DNA from: Mimachlamys varia
Lineage: Eukaryota; Mollusca; Bivalvia; Pectinida; Pectinidae
Direction: 5' to 3'
DNA: 64,000 nucleotides
Assembly: GCA_947623455.1 (NCBI GenBank)
Contig: OX392530.1
Coordinates: 28,923,405-28,987,404, forward strand
A program made the translations under genes and the position numbers. Below the pieces are notes generated by a model that saw only the letters and a list, made by a program, of their open reading frames with translations, was not told the origin of the DNA and did no database searches. Shown in pieces: positions 43,101 through 50,000 of the stretch; positions within the stretch are counted from its first letter, which is position 1; each line of letters opens with the position of its first letter.

Positions 43101-46100
43101 CATAGCTGTAAAAACAAACTTCAATAGTGTAAAAAAAAAACAATACACAACTCAAATTAGGGATAAAATATTAACAAAGAAAACATTTACACGGAGCCTT
43201 TAAAAAAGATGAGAAAATAAGTTAGAGATGGTCAACGCCTAAGGAAGAGTTAGGTTTCTGAAGAAATTTAATAAATTACTTAACTACCCAAGATTGTCTA
43301 TTTAGAATACGCTGGGCTCCTAAACATGTGTAATTAGATGGAAATCTCTGTCCGATACATGCAAACGAACGGCTTCAATTCCCATAATGCAATGCGAAAG
43401 TGTTAACGAAAGAAAATAACATATTCGACCATAAAAAGAGAGAGAACAGGTATGGAATAGACATCAGTAAATATCTCAACAGGAAAAGAGAAGTTATCCA
43501 TGCCTTTGTCTCATTTGAGTAGTGGCACGGTACATAATATACACATTTTCGTAGTACACAATTTGAAATTATACAGAACTAGTTTAATTTTACTTCTAAC
43601 TTCATAAATCAAAGGGGGTTTACTCACCTGACCTTTCTGCTTCTACATTAGTTTAGAAATTTTGATTCCCACCTTTTGGCATACAATATGTCATACAATA
43701 TGGCAGACAAGCATCCATTTTGGATTTTTAGAGCAATACTTATCGCTATTTCTCGACAGATCGTTGATGATGCATCATTCTCAAATCAAAATCCTCATGG
43801 AGGTTCCCCTTAGTCCCCTGTTGTCCCCCATTGTCCAATTTTCAAACTGATATGAAAATAATATGATCGACAGGTGGCAGTCGTGAATTTGACAGTTAAA
43901 AAAGAAATCATATTTTCTTAACAGGAATTCTTCAATTCCATATAATTAAGAGCAAATAAGAGGAAAGAAGAAGTAAAATGGAAATATCATTTTTTAAAGA
44001 ACAAATCAAGATTACTAATGGTGGGCGCCCAGTTCCCTCTTGGGCCTCTCGTTTTCTGACGAAACCATAGCCTATCAAGTAGTAACGCCATTTCCTTGAT
44101 ACACAACATATGCAAGAAGATCTTAACAAATTAAATTAGCCTGCTAGGAAAAAGCCTTGGACATGTCTTTTCATCCAGAGAGATGCAATTCCTTTCTTAA
44201 AACAACAATAGAAACGTAAAACACCTTCTATGCAGGTTTTGGACATATCTGTCAGTTATCCGCTCCACTTAGACACTTGCTGCGCGAAACATAATCAATT
44301 ACTTTTTTGTCTTCAGTAAATCTAACCTTAAAGAGGAATCCCATACCAATACTATCAGCAGCAAAGCCAAATATATGCTAGGCTTTCAAAGATGAAATCT
44401 AAGATTATCAAAACATATACTATTTTAGTACATAAATACAAGTAATCTAGTATGCACCCAGAGTTAGATCATCCTTAGGGTATTCTGCTCAGTGTTGGAC
44501 CCACAACACTCAAACGTTTTCCATAAAAAACGTGATATGGTTCGCGCCTAGTATCTAGGTTTTTCATCAACATATATCACCGAAACGCCTCCACCGTTGG
44601 TGATATGGTCCATCAACTGAATTGGTGTTCGTTTAAAAACAGGAGTAAGACATACGGCTAACAACCTTGCACATAATCATACACAGTTTTCATAGCCCGC
44701 CTCTACCCTCCATCTCGTCACACAAAACACGTACTCCAATATAACTATATCAAGCAGACATTTACAAAACTCAGGTACAATAAAATTCCTTATTTCCCAG
44801 ACCAATCTAGAATTGGATCTCTATTCTTCCCGACATTTTATCTAACACATGATAAAAAAAATTTTTAGTGTCTTCTGTCCCCTCACTTAGACTTTTGCCA
44901 ACAGGGCATGCATTCCAAATGGTTGGTAGTTAGCATTACATAGATGTGGAGATGCACAGATTTTATAGAACTGTACTTTTAGATTGCAAACACGTTTGAC
45001 ACACCTTATCAGTGTATGTATTAAGTTCTTTCTGTTTCTCTAAGCTACAACTCCGTCCGCCTCCTCGAACAGTGACGTGGGGATCATCGCTGCCATCATC
45101 ATCCTAGTCATCCTCATCATTGCAGCACTCGTCATAGCTTACTGTCTCTGGTAAGTGTATGTAAAGAAATATAACGACAAACGTTTTTAAATGTTTTTGA
45201 TTCCATCTCAATATTACCTTATTAGTTTGGTAGTACACAATGAGATCACTAAAGTGACAATCAGCTTTGAGATTTTAAGTTAGCTGTCCATGCATACATA
45301 ATTATTTATTTAAAAACTTCTACAGGAGGCGCTCACAGGCCGGCGTGTATGACCTTGACGAGAAGAAGGGAGATGAGTTGCCCCTAAATGCGGCTCATGT
45401 CGAGGGCGGACAGGATGACGACCCGGGTACCCCGATGGTTGCTATGGCAACAGGTTTGTTTTTATACGTTATTTACGCCGGTTAGAGTTTTTGATTGAAC
45501 ATTACAGTGTTTTACTTCACACTACAAAATATATTTACACCTGATAAATGTATTAAACGCGATACCTATGTGCATCAGCTATGGAACATAAGCTATCTCC
45601 TCTCTTTGTATGAGTTCACTGAACATAAAAATTTTCAATGCTATTTAAAGATTTTCTTTTTCTTTTTTGGTTACCTTTTTAGATGAAATCTCGAGGTTAG
45701 CATGTGTTAATTGAATTATGGATTGCTTCCAACTTGTTTCATATATTTAGCTAATAGTTCATTTTCAAAACGGAAACAATGGTTATTGAGTGAATATCAG
45801 TGGTAAATGTCCATCGTAACTGTTCATCATATTTACCATGGCATGGCAGTGAAAATGAGCATAGCACCTTCTTTGAAAAGTAAGTGTAATCCATTGAAGG
45901 ATAATGAAAAACTGAAAAAGCTTTTCAGGATTACTTACCCGATTATAATACAAAAATTATTCTCACTCGTTTTTCTTTAAGAAAGACATAATGTGGCCTT
46001 CACTTAACTATGTTTTAAGAGATAGCTAGCTATATGTAGTGTTTTGAAGATGGATGCCATGAACTCTGGTGTTTACAACACCACAATTATTGCTAGAATT

Positions 46101-46951
46101 GAACACACACCAGCATCAGCGCGTGTAGAAAATTCTATTTATTTGTCATGAATGTTAGCACTAACCTTCAATTGATTTTCGCAATTATGAATGTCACCTA
46201 AAATTAAATCATATTCAGTATATGAAAAATGGACATTAGCCTTTAAATAAACTTTTATCCATGCGCCATTACCATCGTCTGTGACTACCACTTGAAAACG
46301 CCGCGATGCTTTTCAATGCTATTGGAATGTACGTTTGGTAGCGTCATTATAAATATACTCGGCATTAGTGGTAACTGGTCTGGTAAAAGAGGTTGTCCTG
46401 TACAAGTTCTTTACTTGTAAGTATTGTGTGTGCTTGAAGATATCTTATACATATCTCATGTTCTACATGTTTTAGGTAACGGTTCTCATGAAGTAGCGGT
46501 CGTGTCAGAAACCACAATGCAGACAACCGACAAAGGCGGCGAAACAAAACCCTTAATAGAGAATGAGATAAGCCCTGAACAAGACAGCGAAAGAAAGGAA
46601 CCAGAAGGGAGGGAAAATTCAGCAGAACCTGATGACACAGCGGAACCTATGAGAGAGTCGCGGGAGATGAAGACTGCAAGCCAGTACATGCCCCCTACTG
46701 AGACGGAAGGGGGACCCGGAGGCGTGTACGTGGGGCCTTCTAGTCCCTCCGTGGATGATGCCCAAACCGAACAAGAATCACAAGACACACAGCAGGAGTC
46801 TGAGGACACAAGCTTCCCCGTAACCCCAGCCGAGTTAGTGGCCCCTCCCCCTGTACAAGAGGACACTGAGGCTGATCTCCCAACCCCTCCCTCCCCTCCG
46901 CCGGACGCGGACACTCCACCATCACCGCCACCCGATGTGACAGCCTCATAA
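892..46951 (+). CDS. Notch-NRR-containing, EGF-rich single-pass receptor (5'-partial, 13 exons)
   Basis: Spliced gene; joining 13 exons (listed separately) gives 883 residues plus TAA with every phase matching. Residues are numbered from the first whole codon at 894. Order: EGF repeats (1-218), LNR1 223-253, LNR2 263-299, LNR3 309-340, NOD-like about 350-407, NODP-like about 408-455, SREC/MEGF10-type Cys-rich repeats about 459-640, Thr/Ser stalk 641-657, membrane helix about 659-682, cytosolic tail 684-883. LNR-NOD-NODP is the Notch negative regulatory region, which in Notch controls ligand-induced shedding. Here further EGF-like repeats separate it from the membrane, no multibasic furin site lies between NOD and NODP, and the tail has no RAM or ankyrin repeats. 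A cell-surface receptor is a firm inference; ligand and signalling are unknown. The N-terminus with signal peptide is upstream of the window. I do not recognise a named family with this order. Confidence 0.88.
1092..16178 (+). repeat. Array A: about 15-kb intronic minisatellite, 29-bp unit, seeded by an exon/5' splice site
   Basis: The first unit (1092-1120) spans the end of exon 1 and its donor (TGTACCGACACGTAAGTCTT...). The second (1121-1149) is an exact copy. The next several are diverged, and from about 1340 a homogeneous 29-bp unit (TATACCGACACCTTAGTCTA...) runs to about 16178, some 500 copies, with 27- and 28-bp variants. In the body units the donor bases GTAAGT have become CTTAGT, so the 5' splice site is lost. 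Higher-order structure is clear: blocks at 4268, 4768, 5161 and 6181 recur 3523 bp downstream (7791, 8291, 8684, 9704). No coding potential. Confidence 0.97.
16179..16849. other. Unique intronic sequence, no gene seen
   Basis: Follows the array edge. No splice-flanked coding exon or recognisable repeat was found; a 66-codon minus-strand frame (16123-16323) starts in the array and matches nothing I recognise. Confidence 0.5.
16850..18110 (-). mobile_element. Degenerate non-LTR retrotransposon (CR1/L2/jockey-like), minus strand
   Basis: Fragments in shifted frames read as a LINE ORF2. From high to low coordinate: [20 protein letters not shown] (endonuclease domain, near 18050), [19 protein letters not shown] then [12 protein letters not shown] (endonuclease C-terminus, about 17560-17640), then near 17050 [15 protein letters not shown], and [12 protein letters not shown] near 16930, the linker that normally precedes the reverse transcriptase. 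Stops and frameshifts are frequent and no intact RT follows, so it is dead and truncated. A three-fold 42-bp duplication (about 17357-17485) lies inside it. Family placement is from remembered motif style only. Confidence 0.7.
17357..17485. repeat. Local 42-bp tandem triplication
   Basis: About three copies of a unit containing CCCATGTTGAGTTTTCTGTC and TTCTGATGTTATCGTAG, inside the LINE remnant. On the minus strand it translates as repeats of [14 protein letters not shown], so the copying was in frame with the old ORF. Confidence 0.85.
18120..18800 (+). mobile_element. Reverse-transcriptase fragment with YIDD box (Penelope-like or related), plus strand
   Basis: Opposite in direction to the neighbouring LINE remnant. 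Frames read NCAPLVADL (about 18247), then [12 protein letters not shown] (RT catalytic YIDD at 18359-18370), [52 protein letters not shown] and, after a shift, [11 protein letters not shown] near 18750. This run of motifs is typical of an abundant RT family in bivalve and amphioxus genomes; I cannot assign the clade with certainty. Frameshifts and an in-frame stop upstream of YIDD mark it as dead. Confidence 0.7.
18961..19290 (+). mobile_element. tRNA-derived SINE
   Basis: A B-box-like GTTCGAGTCC at 18991-19000 is followed by a conserved middle (TTCCAGTTTACTCAGCTGTT, AATGAGCACG) of the type found in metazoan tRNA SINEs, then a 3' region ending GGTATATAAGAACCTCG and an (ATT)n-like tail at about 19270-19287. 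The 3' part (from 19129) recurs at 54752-54925, which confirms a dispersed family. The A box is not clear. Confidence 0.7.
19291..20060. other. Intronic sequence, no gene seen
   Basis: AT-rich, ending in the acceptor ATTCAG for the exon at 20061. I see no coding exon or clear repeat. Confidence 0.5.
20061..20263 (+). CDS. Receptor exon 2: EGF-like repeats
   Basis: Acceptor ATGCATTCAG, donor GCAG|GTATGG. The first base G completes the Thr codon split from exon 1; the exon leaves in phase 1. It encodes [24 protein letters not shown] (completing the third EGF) and [13 protein letters not shown]...MCHCREFFA, most of a fourth EGF whose last cysteine lies in the next exon. Confidence 0.9.
20556..20645. 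repeat. Small GC-rich duplication of an imperfect palindrome
   Basis: GCGGGCCGAATACACTGTAT (followed by CAGCCC) occurs at 20581 and again at 20616, a 35-bp period. The first copy is flanked by complementary GCGGGC (20581-20586) and GCCCGC (20603-20608). It stands out from AT-rich surroundings and may be a remnant of a small DNA element. Confidence 0.6.
21246..21440 (+). CDS. Receptor exon 3: EGF plus Ca-binding EGF
   Basis: Acceptor TAACGCAG, donor ATAG|GTATGT, phase 1 to phase 1. It encodes TYCERRNC...[12 protein letters not shown], then [18 protein letters not shown]. The N-I-D-D-C lead-in is the calcium-binding EGF signature. C-ENGG-T-C fits the C2-X4-(S/T)-C3 O-fucosylation consensus used on Notch EGFs, so this EGF could be a POFUT1 substrate. 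Confidence 0.92.
   Translation, partial: ELIVKGEIVLIMCTTVHRPEPVTLTTFMGTIAPVCLATRGTTVTSTLTIAWVSHVKTVELVSTG
21831..21937 (+). CDS. Receptor exon 4: end of cbEGF and start of LNR1
   Basis: Acceptor TTGTTCCAG, donor GAT|GTATGT, phase 1 to phase 0. [14 protein letters not shown] closes the Ca-binding [19 protein letters not shown] opens the first Lin-12/Notch repeat, completed in the next exon. The exact LNR cysteine spacing across the join supports both splice sites. Confidence 0.92.
22368..22483. mobile_element. Fold-back element
   Basis: Arms 22368-22411 (GGTGTAAGATAGGGAAATTA... to CAAATTTGG) and 22441-22483 (reverse complement, few mismatches) around a 29-base loop. Intronic, non-coding. MITE-like; no terminal duplication proven. 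Confidence 0.7.
22484..23469. other. Intronic sequence, no gene seen
   Basis: Includes TGACGTCACGTCATTG near 22767 but nothing that reads as an exon. Short frames lack splice-site support. Confidence 0.5.
23470..23634. mobile_element. Nested fold-back element (family member 1)
   Basis: Outer arms CTAGTTTTGGACCTAAACTA (23470) and its complement ending TCCAAAACTAG (23634) enclose inner arms GATCAATTTTCGATAAAAAA (about 23499) and TTTTTTATCGAAAATTGATC (23557-23576). The RNA or DNA would fold into a double hairpin. One arm and the middle of the same family occur at 49898-50000, so it is dispersed and was mobile. Confidence 0.8.
24160..24665 (+). CDS. Receptor exon 5: LNR1 end, LNR2, LNR3 and NOD-like domain
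   Basis: Acceptor TATCTTCAG, donor ATCAG|GTAAGC, phase 0 to phase 2. It completes LNR1 ([13 protein letters not shown]), then LNR2 ([14 protein letters not shown]...LYDGFDC) and LNR3 ([14 protein letters not shown]...AYDGQDC), each with six cysteines and a D-G-x-(D/E)-C calcium loop. Then follows [19 protein letters not shown] and [20 protein letters not shown], aligning in pattern with the Notch NOD segment (LVLVVLM... hydrophobic strand, helix, VxFKRD-like strand). The basic furin loop of Notch is missing: only some ten residues separate this from NODP. Confidence 0.93.
24790..25300. repeat. About 50-bp minisatellite with an inverted terminal copy
   Basis: About eight copies of a unit built from CTCTACACCCCTGGACCATC, CTCGATACC and GGGGTTGCGTTCATC, starting about 125 bases after the exon 5 donor. 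At 25248-25300 a copy appears in reverse complement (CCAGGGGTATAGAGAGCGTT), so the array can fold on itself. The open frames across it are repeat artefacts. Confidence 0.9.
25911..26062 (+). CDS. Receptor exon 6: NODP-like domain
   Basis: Acceptor GCATTGCAG, donor CCA|GTAAGT, phase 2 to phase 1. It encodes [31 protein letters not shown] and [12 protein letters not shown]. This matches the Notch NODP pattern: an LEID-like strand, two cysteines, an Ala-rich helix and the strand that in Notch holds the S2 cleavage site. In Notch the membrane helix follows almost at once; here about 200 more residues intervene. Confidence 0.87.
26100..26430. repeat. About 33-bp minisatellite (GTGATGAAATGTGAAGACA)
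   Basis: About ten degenerate copies of GTGATGAAATGTGAAGACA plus AAGTAATTTCAC, starting some 40 bases past the exon 6 donor. The unit is partly self-complementary (GTGAAAT and ATTTCAC). It does not contain exon sequence. Confidence 0.9.
26526..26753 (+). CDS. Receptor exon 7: SREC/MEGF10-type Cys-rich repeats
   Basis: Acceptor TCCCTGTAG, donor CAAG|GTATGT, phase 1 to 1. It encodes [43 protein letters not shown] and [12 protein letters not shown]. The C-x-x-G-(Y)-x-G-x-x-C rhythm is that of scavenger-receptor and MEGF EGF-like repeats rather than Notch EGFs. Confidence 0.9.
26947..27084 (+). CDS. Receptor exon 8: SREC-type EGF repeat
   Basis: Acceptor ATGTTTCAG, donor GACA|GTAAGT, phase 1 to 1, 138 bases. 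It encodes [17 protein letters not shown] and [17 protein letters not shown]. Its last bases (TGTACCGACA) plus donor are the seed of array B. The same ten bases end exon 1, which also seeds an array. Confidence 0.9.
27075..32173 (+). repeat. Array B: 5.1-kb intronic minisatellite, 35-bp unit retaining 5' splice sites
   Basis: The unit is TGTACCGACAGTAAGTATAG followed by TGGTCAGTCACGTAC, about 145 copies. The first copy spans the real exon 8/intron junction. Most copies keep the donor GTAAGTAT (variants GTGAGT, GTAAAT, GTTAGT), which pairs over eight bases with the U1 snRNA 5' end. Higher-order duplication: markers at 28467 and 28671 recur 1291 bp on (29758, 29962) and one again 837 bp later (30799). 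The unit is not a multiple of three, so using an internal donor would usually shift the frame. Confidence 0.97.
32174..32479. other. Intronic sequence, no gene seen
   Basis: Unique sequence between array B and a LINE remnant; no exon or repeat recognised. Confidence 0.5.
32480..33370 (-). mobile_element. Degenerate LINE reverse-transcriptase remnant, minus strand
   Basis: From high to low coordinate the minus strand reads [23 protein letters not shown] sequence, [38 protein letters not shown], then [20 protein letters not shown]. The catalytic YADD box is YAGD here (32981-32992), so one metal-binding Asp is lost. At 32489-32590 a later part survives ([23 protein letters not shown]); the stretch between matches nothing I know, so the copy is interrupted. 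Dead non-LTR element inside the receptor intron. Confidence 0.75.
33490..33627 (+). CDS. Receptor exon 9: SREC-type EGF repeat
   Basis: Acceptor ATTTTACAG, donor CCAAG|GTAACT, phase 1 to 1, 138 bases like exon 8. It encodes [30 protein letters not shown] and [11 protein letters not shown]. The last ten residues are the coding seed of array C. Because the repeat unit is 42 bases and keeps the donor, the true 3' end of this exon could vary; 33627 is the minimal choice and keeps phase with exon 10. Confidence 0.87.
33597..42735 (+). repeat. Array C: 9.1-kb intronic minisatellite, 42-bp unit changing to 46-bp
   Basis: Proximal part (to about 34560): roughly 22 copies of a 42-bp unit starting GTAACTGTTATACAAACAAG and ending TGTGTGACCAAG; its last 28 or so bases equal the end of exon 9. 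Distal part: about 175 copies of a 46-bp unit (GGTAATTCTTATACCAACAA, TTACGTGAGGAAATACATG) which aligns with the 42-mer after insertion of TTAC. The reading frame of exon 9 stays open to 34322. A 4.03-kb higher-order duplication copies the array's irregular distal edge to an internal site (38341 and 42371; 38641 and 42672). Confidence 0.96.
42828..42893 (+). CDS. Receptor exon 10: short Cys/Thr stalk
   Basis: Acceptor TACCTTCAG, donor ACGG|GTAGGT, phase 1 to 1, 66 bases. It encodes [20 protein letters not shown]. The cysteines close the Cys-rich region and the Thr run starts a probably O-glycosylated juxtamembrane stalk. Small, but both splice sites and phase fit its neighbours. Confidence 0.82.
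42894..45044. other. Intron, no gene or repeat recognised
   Basis: AT-rich intron between the stalk and membrane exons. It ends with the pyrimidine-rich acceptor TTTCTGTTTCTCTAAG. Short frames have no splice support or recognisable content. Confidence 0.6.
45045..45150 (+). CDS. Receptor exon 11: transmembrane segment
   Basis: Acceptor TTCTCTAAG, donor CTCTG|GTAAGT, phase 1 to 2. [12 protein letters not shown] is followed by [20 protein letters not shown], an unbroken hydrophobic helix, then CLW and, in the next exon, RRSQ as a positive-inside stop-transfer. The Val near the cytosolic end could serve gamma-secretase, but the GCGV context of Notch S3 is absent. Confidence 0.93.
45326..45453 (+). 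CDS. Receptor exon 12: juxtamembrane cytosolic segment
   Basis: Acceptor TTCTACAG, donor ACAG|GTTTGT, phase 2 to 1. It encodes [20 protein letters not shown] and [16 protein letters not shown]. Acidic, with one tyrosine in an acidic setting (VYDLDE) that could be phosphorylated. The donor GTTTGT is the weakest of the gene. Confidence 0.85.
45454..46475. other. Last receptor intron
   Basis: AT-rich, no repeats or exons recognised; ends with the acceptor ACATGTTTTAG. Confidence 0.6.
46476..46951 (+). CDS. Receptor exon 13: acidic, proline-rich cytosolic tail and stop
   Basis: Terminal coding exon, entered in phase 1, ending TAA (46949-46951). It encodes 157 residues rich in E, D, P, S and T (PEST-like). 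ETKPLI fits the acidic dileucine endocytosis motif (D/E)xxxL(L/I). Tyrosines occur in SQYMPPTE and GVYVGPSS. The C-terminus has proline runs ([19 protein letters not shown]) that could bind SH3 or WW domains. There is no ankyrin repeat, nuclear localisation cluster or ITAM. An opposite-strand open frame here (46486-46914) is a shadow. Confidence 0.92.
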
Positions 46952-47397
46952 AGGGAGGTCGTGTAGCGATTCGCTCGTATTTGAACTTATCTTAAAAAAC
47001 GGAAGAGACATAAAAATATTTAGGTGTCGCCAATATTCCTTACTGAAAATTGCATATCAGGAATGGACCAGAAGATTAATGTAGATTACAATATAATTGT
47101 AAACGGTTCGCTACAAAAGTAACATAAAAAGACAGATGAATCGGAGTATGTCCCACTGATACCAATATTCTTACCGTAATTCGAAATAGCAAAGAAACAC
47201 ACTTCGGATTAAAGAATTCGATTCTTGGTAACAACGTACAAAATGTTGTACGTAAGTCAAAATGATTGTTTTTTTATACTGTGGTTGGGATAACGAGGGT
47301 TATATTACTGGAGTTCGGAAATGATATTTTCTGGGTTCCAATCAGCAAATTCTGTTAAGAAGTACCACTTTGCGATAACTGTATTTATACTTTCAGA
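46952..47397 (+). other. Probable proximal 3' UTR of the receptor
   Basis: AT-rich sequence after the stop codon, no coding content. It leads directly into a minisatellite. Confidence 0.5.
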
Positions 47398-48440
47398 GTC
47401 CGGATTATCGAGGCTACGTTATTGGTCGCCGGATAATCGAGTCTATGTAATTGGAGTCCGGATTATCGAGGCTATGTAATTGGAGTCCAGATTATCGAAG
47501 CTTTATTATGGAGTCCATATTATCGAGTCTATGTAATTGGAGTCCGAACTTTCGGGCCTATGTTATTGGTGCCGAGATTATTGAGGCTATGATATTTGTG
47601 CCCGGATTATTGAGGCTATGATATTGGTGCCCGGGCTATTGAGGCTATGATATTGGTGCCCGGATTATTGAGGCTATGATATTGGTGCCCGGACTATTGA
47701 GGCTATGATATTGGTGCCCGGATTATTGAGGCTATGATACTGGTGCCCGGATTATTGAGGCTATGATATTGGTGCCCGGATTATTGAGGCTATGATATTG
47801 GTGCCGGGATAATCAAGGCTATGATATTGGTGTCCGGGTTATCGAGGCTAGGATATTGGTGCTCGGATTATCGAGGTAATGATATCGGTGTCCGGATTAT
47901 CGTGGCTATGTTATTAGTTTCCGGATTATTGAGGCAATGATATTGGTGTCCGCATTATCGAGGCTGTGCTGTTGGTTTCCAGATTATCGAGGCTTAATTA
48001 TTGGATTATATGCCATGATATGAGAGTCGGGATTAAAGATATCGCCTAGCTTAAAGACCAAGAGTAAAGATTCCGGATTAATGAGGTAATTTCGCCAGAT
48101 TAGGGAGTCCGGACTACCGAGGTAATGTCTCAGTATCAAATAGGGTATCTGATTGATAGAGGCTTTGTTGTTAAAGTAGGTACTCCGAATTACAGAGGCT
48201 ATCTTGTCGGACTACGAAGCCCGGATTACCAGAGTATATTATCCGAGTCAGGAGCCCGGATTACCGAGGTTTTGTTATTATAGTAAGGAGCCCGGATTAC
48301 CGAGATTATTTTACCAGAGTAAGGTTTCCGGTTTACCGAGGTTATTTTATTAGAGTAGGGAGTCCGGATTACCGAGGTTTTGCTATCAGAGTAAGGTATC
48401 CGGATTACCGAGGCTATGAGTTATAGTTATGGAGGTTGCC
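47398..48440. repeat. 30-bp minisatellite in the receptor 3' flank
   Basis: About 35 copies. The best part (47570-47860) repeats CCGGATTATTGAGGCTATGA plus TATTGGTGC. Copies from 48000 on are much diverged (CCGGATTACCGAGG, TTATTAGAGTAAGGAG). If the poly(A) signal at 48702 is used, the array is transcribed as 3' UTR. Confidence 0.92.
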
Positions 48441-48701
48441 AGAGTATTAGAATATGGATTACTGAGGTTATACGACATTGTTGACTTTAATTCTTTTTGT
48501 CGACGAGTTACGGTAACGGACGTTTGTGGTTGTAATCAACGGAAGCTGTCAGTCTTGAGCCACAAGATCCTTTATAGTACAGTAATTTTGCGTTATTATA
48601 CAACTTGTAAGTTACACAAGATCTTTATTTGATACTGTAATAGTGGGAAGTTGAAATGATTACTGCGTCATTTATGGGTCTAAAAGCTATACATTCTTTA
48701 T

Positions 48702-48707
48702 AATAAA
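48702..48707 (+). terminator. Candidate poly(A) signal AATAAA
   Basis: AATAAA in TTATAATAAAGAG, 1.75 kb after the receptor stop codon and just beyond the minisatellite. A second AATAAA lies at 51268-51273, followed by a TTTTGTTTTGTTG stretch that looks like a downstream GU-rich element. Which is used cannot be decided from sequence. Confidence 0.4.
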
Positions 48708-49113
48708 GAGACTATAATCGATAAGTTGATATGTTTGGTGCTAATTTACTCACCGCGGTAAGTGCGGATATTTCACGCCGCGAAAATTTTCACTGGCACA
48801 GTGTTGTTTTTTTTTTCTTCTTATTGTTGAGATTATTTCATTATCTAAATTTATGTATATGATATTATTTATGCCTGATAATACTCAGTTTTGTATCAAA
48901 GTACATAGAAAACCAAAGTATTCTCTATAGCATAGCTTTGTTTGTACACTGTTACGCTGTATAATCTTTAAAACATCGGGCAGCTATATGTAGCTTGATT
49001 TTCTTTTATCTGTGTTGATAGAACATATCAAATAAGTTGTTACTGTTCAAGTTTCTTCAATGTCCCCATCGCTTTCTCATCGTTTTCGTTTTAGATTTTT
49101 TAAGGTTTTTTGG

Positions 49114-49143
49114 GCCGGGGATGGGGGGTGGGGGGTGGGGGGG
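49114..49143 (+). other. G-run with G-quadruplex potential
   Basis: GGGGATGGGGGGTGGGG and onward: four G tracts of four to seven bases separated by one or two bases, in AT-rich surroundings. It fits a very short-loop quadruplex on the + strand, downstream of the receptor coding region. No gene depends on this call. Confidence 0.75.
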
Positions 49144-49344
49144 TCAAACACTGCACTGTCATTCTCTCGTGTTTAGTTTAATTTGTGTTGTTTGTTCTGT
49201 CGCTGGCAATTTGTGTGGTGTACCGTGAGTAAAATTTTTGTATCTCACTACCAAAGTGGGGCGTGATTCATTTGATTCGTGCGAAACAGAACCTGTTTCA
49301 CTACAGACAGAAGTTAGCATTAACTATATCGTATACTACAGTGC

Positions 49345-49430
49345 GTACATTCAGTTTAAATACAGTAAGTACATTCAGTTTTAACACAGTGAGTACATTC
49401 AGTTTTAACACAGTAAGTACATTAAGTTCC
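49345..49430. repeat. Four copies of a 24- to 25-bp repeat
   Basis: Copies of CAGTAAGTACATTCAGTTTT with an AACA spacer. The unit again carries a donor-like CAGTAAGTAC, but no exon is recognised beside it. Confidence 0.85.
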
Positions 49431-49897
49431 CTTATAAGGATTGAAAGTCATTTATCAAACTTTCATAGCACTATATTTACATTTGCTCCGCATTTTCCCC
49501 ATTGACACAATGTTAAGATGCAGTTGCCAATGTCGTCATTTAAACGACATTGGCGAACAGCCCAATTTTAATTAAATTAGCGCCAATGATACATGTAATA
49601 ATTAGTCATTTGAGCGTTTGACTCAGAGGCGTTATCAATGTTATTCGAAGCGGAGCGACAAGACTCTCATTGAACAAGCTTGATCTATAACGTTATAAGT
49701 AAACTGTGTTACGTCTTGAGAACCTTGGCTTTCGTATGGAAAGCTTTTCTGCTGGTAATGCTAAAAAGGTGGTTTGCAACGCAAATGTGAATATATTACA
49801 ATGATGATTCCTTTTAAAGTTGTACTGGAAGCGACAAGTAGTGTTTGAAGCCAAGGATGATACAAGTCTAGCACAGGGACCTGAGAATTTGTTACAG

Positions 49898-50000
49898 CTA
49901 GTTTTGGACCTAAAATAGGGTGTTTAGAGTAACTACACTTTTGGGGGTTAAGATTATTTTTCAATAAAAATGCCCCCCTTTATGGTCATAAAAGCTAAAG
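49898..50000. mobile_element. Truncated fold-back element (family member 2)
   Basis: CTAGTTTTGGACCTAAAATA, then GGTGTTTAGAG, GGGTTAAGAT, TTTTCAATAAAAATGCCCCC and TTTATGGTCATAAA match the reverse-complement orientation of the element at 23470-23634, with the far arm missing. Confidence 0.75.

Noticed and set aside
46486..46914. 142-residue minus-strand frame opposite the receptor tail
   Set aside because: Shadow of the E/P/S-rich codons of exon 13; no splice or family support.
892..46951. Canonical Notch gene
   Set aside because: The ankyrin and RAM regions are absent; the terminal exon ends in a stop 200 residues after the membrane, and additional EGF-like repeats separate the NRR from the membrane.
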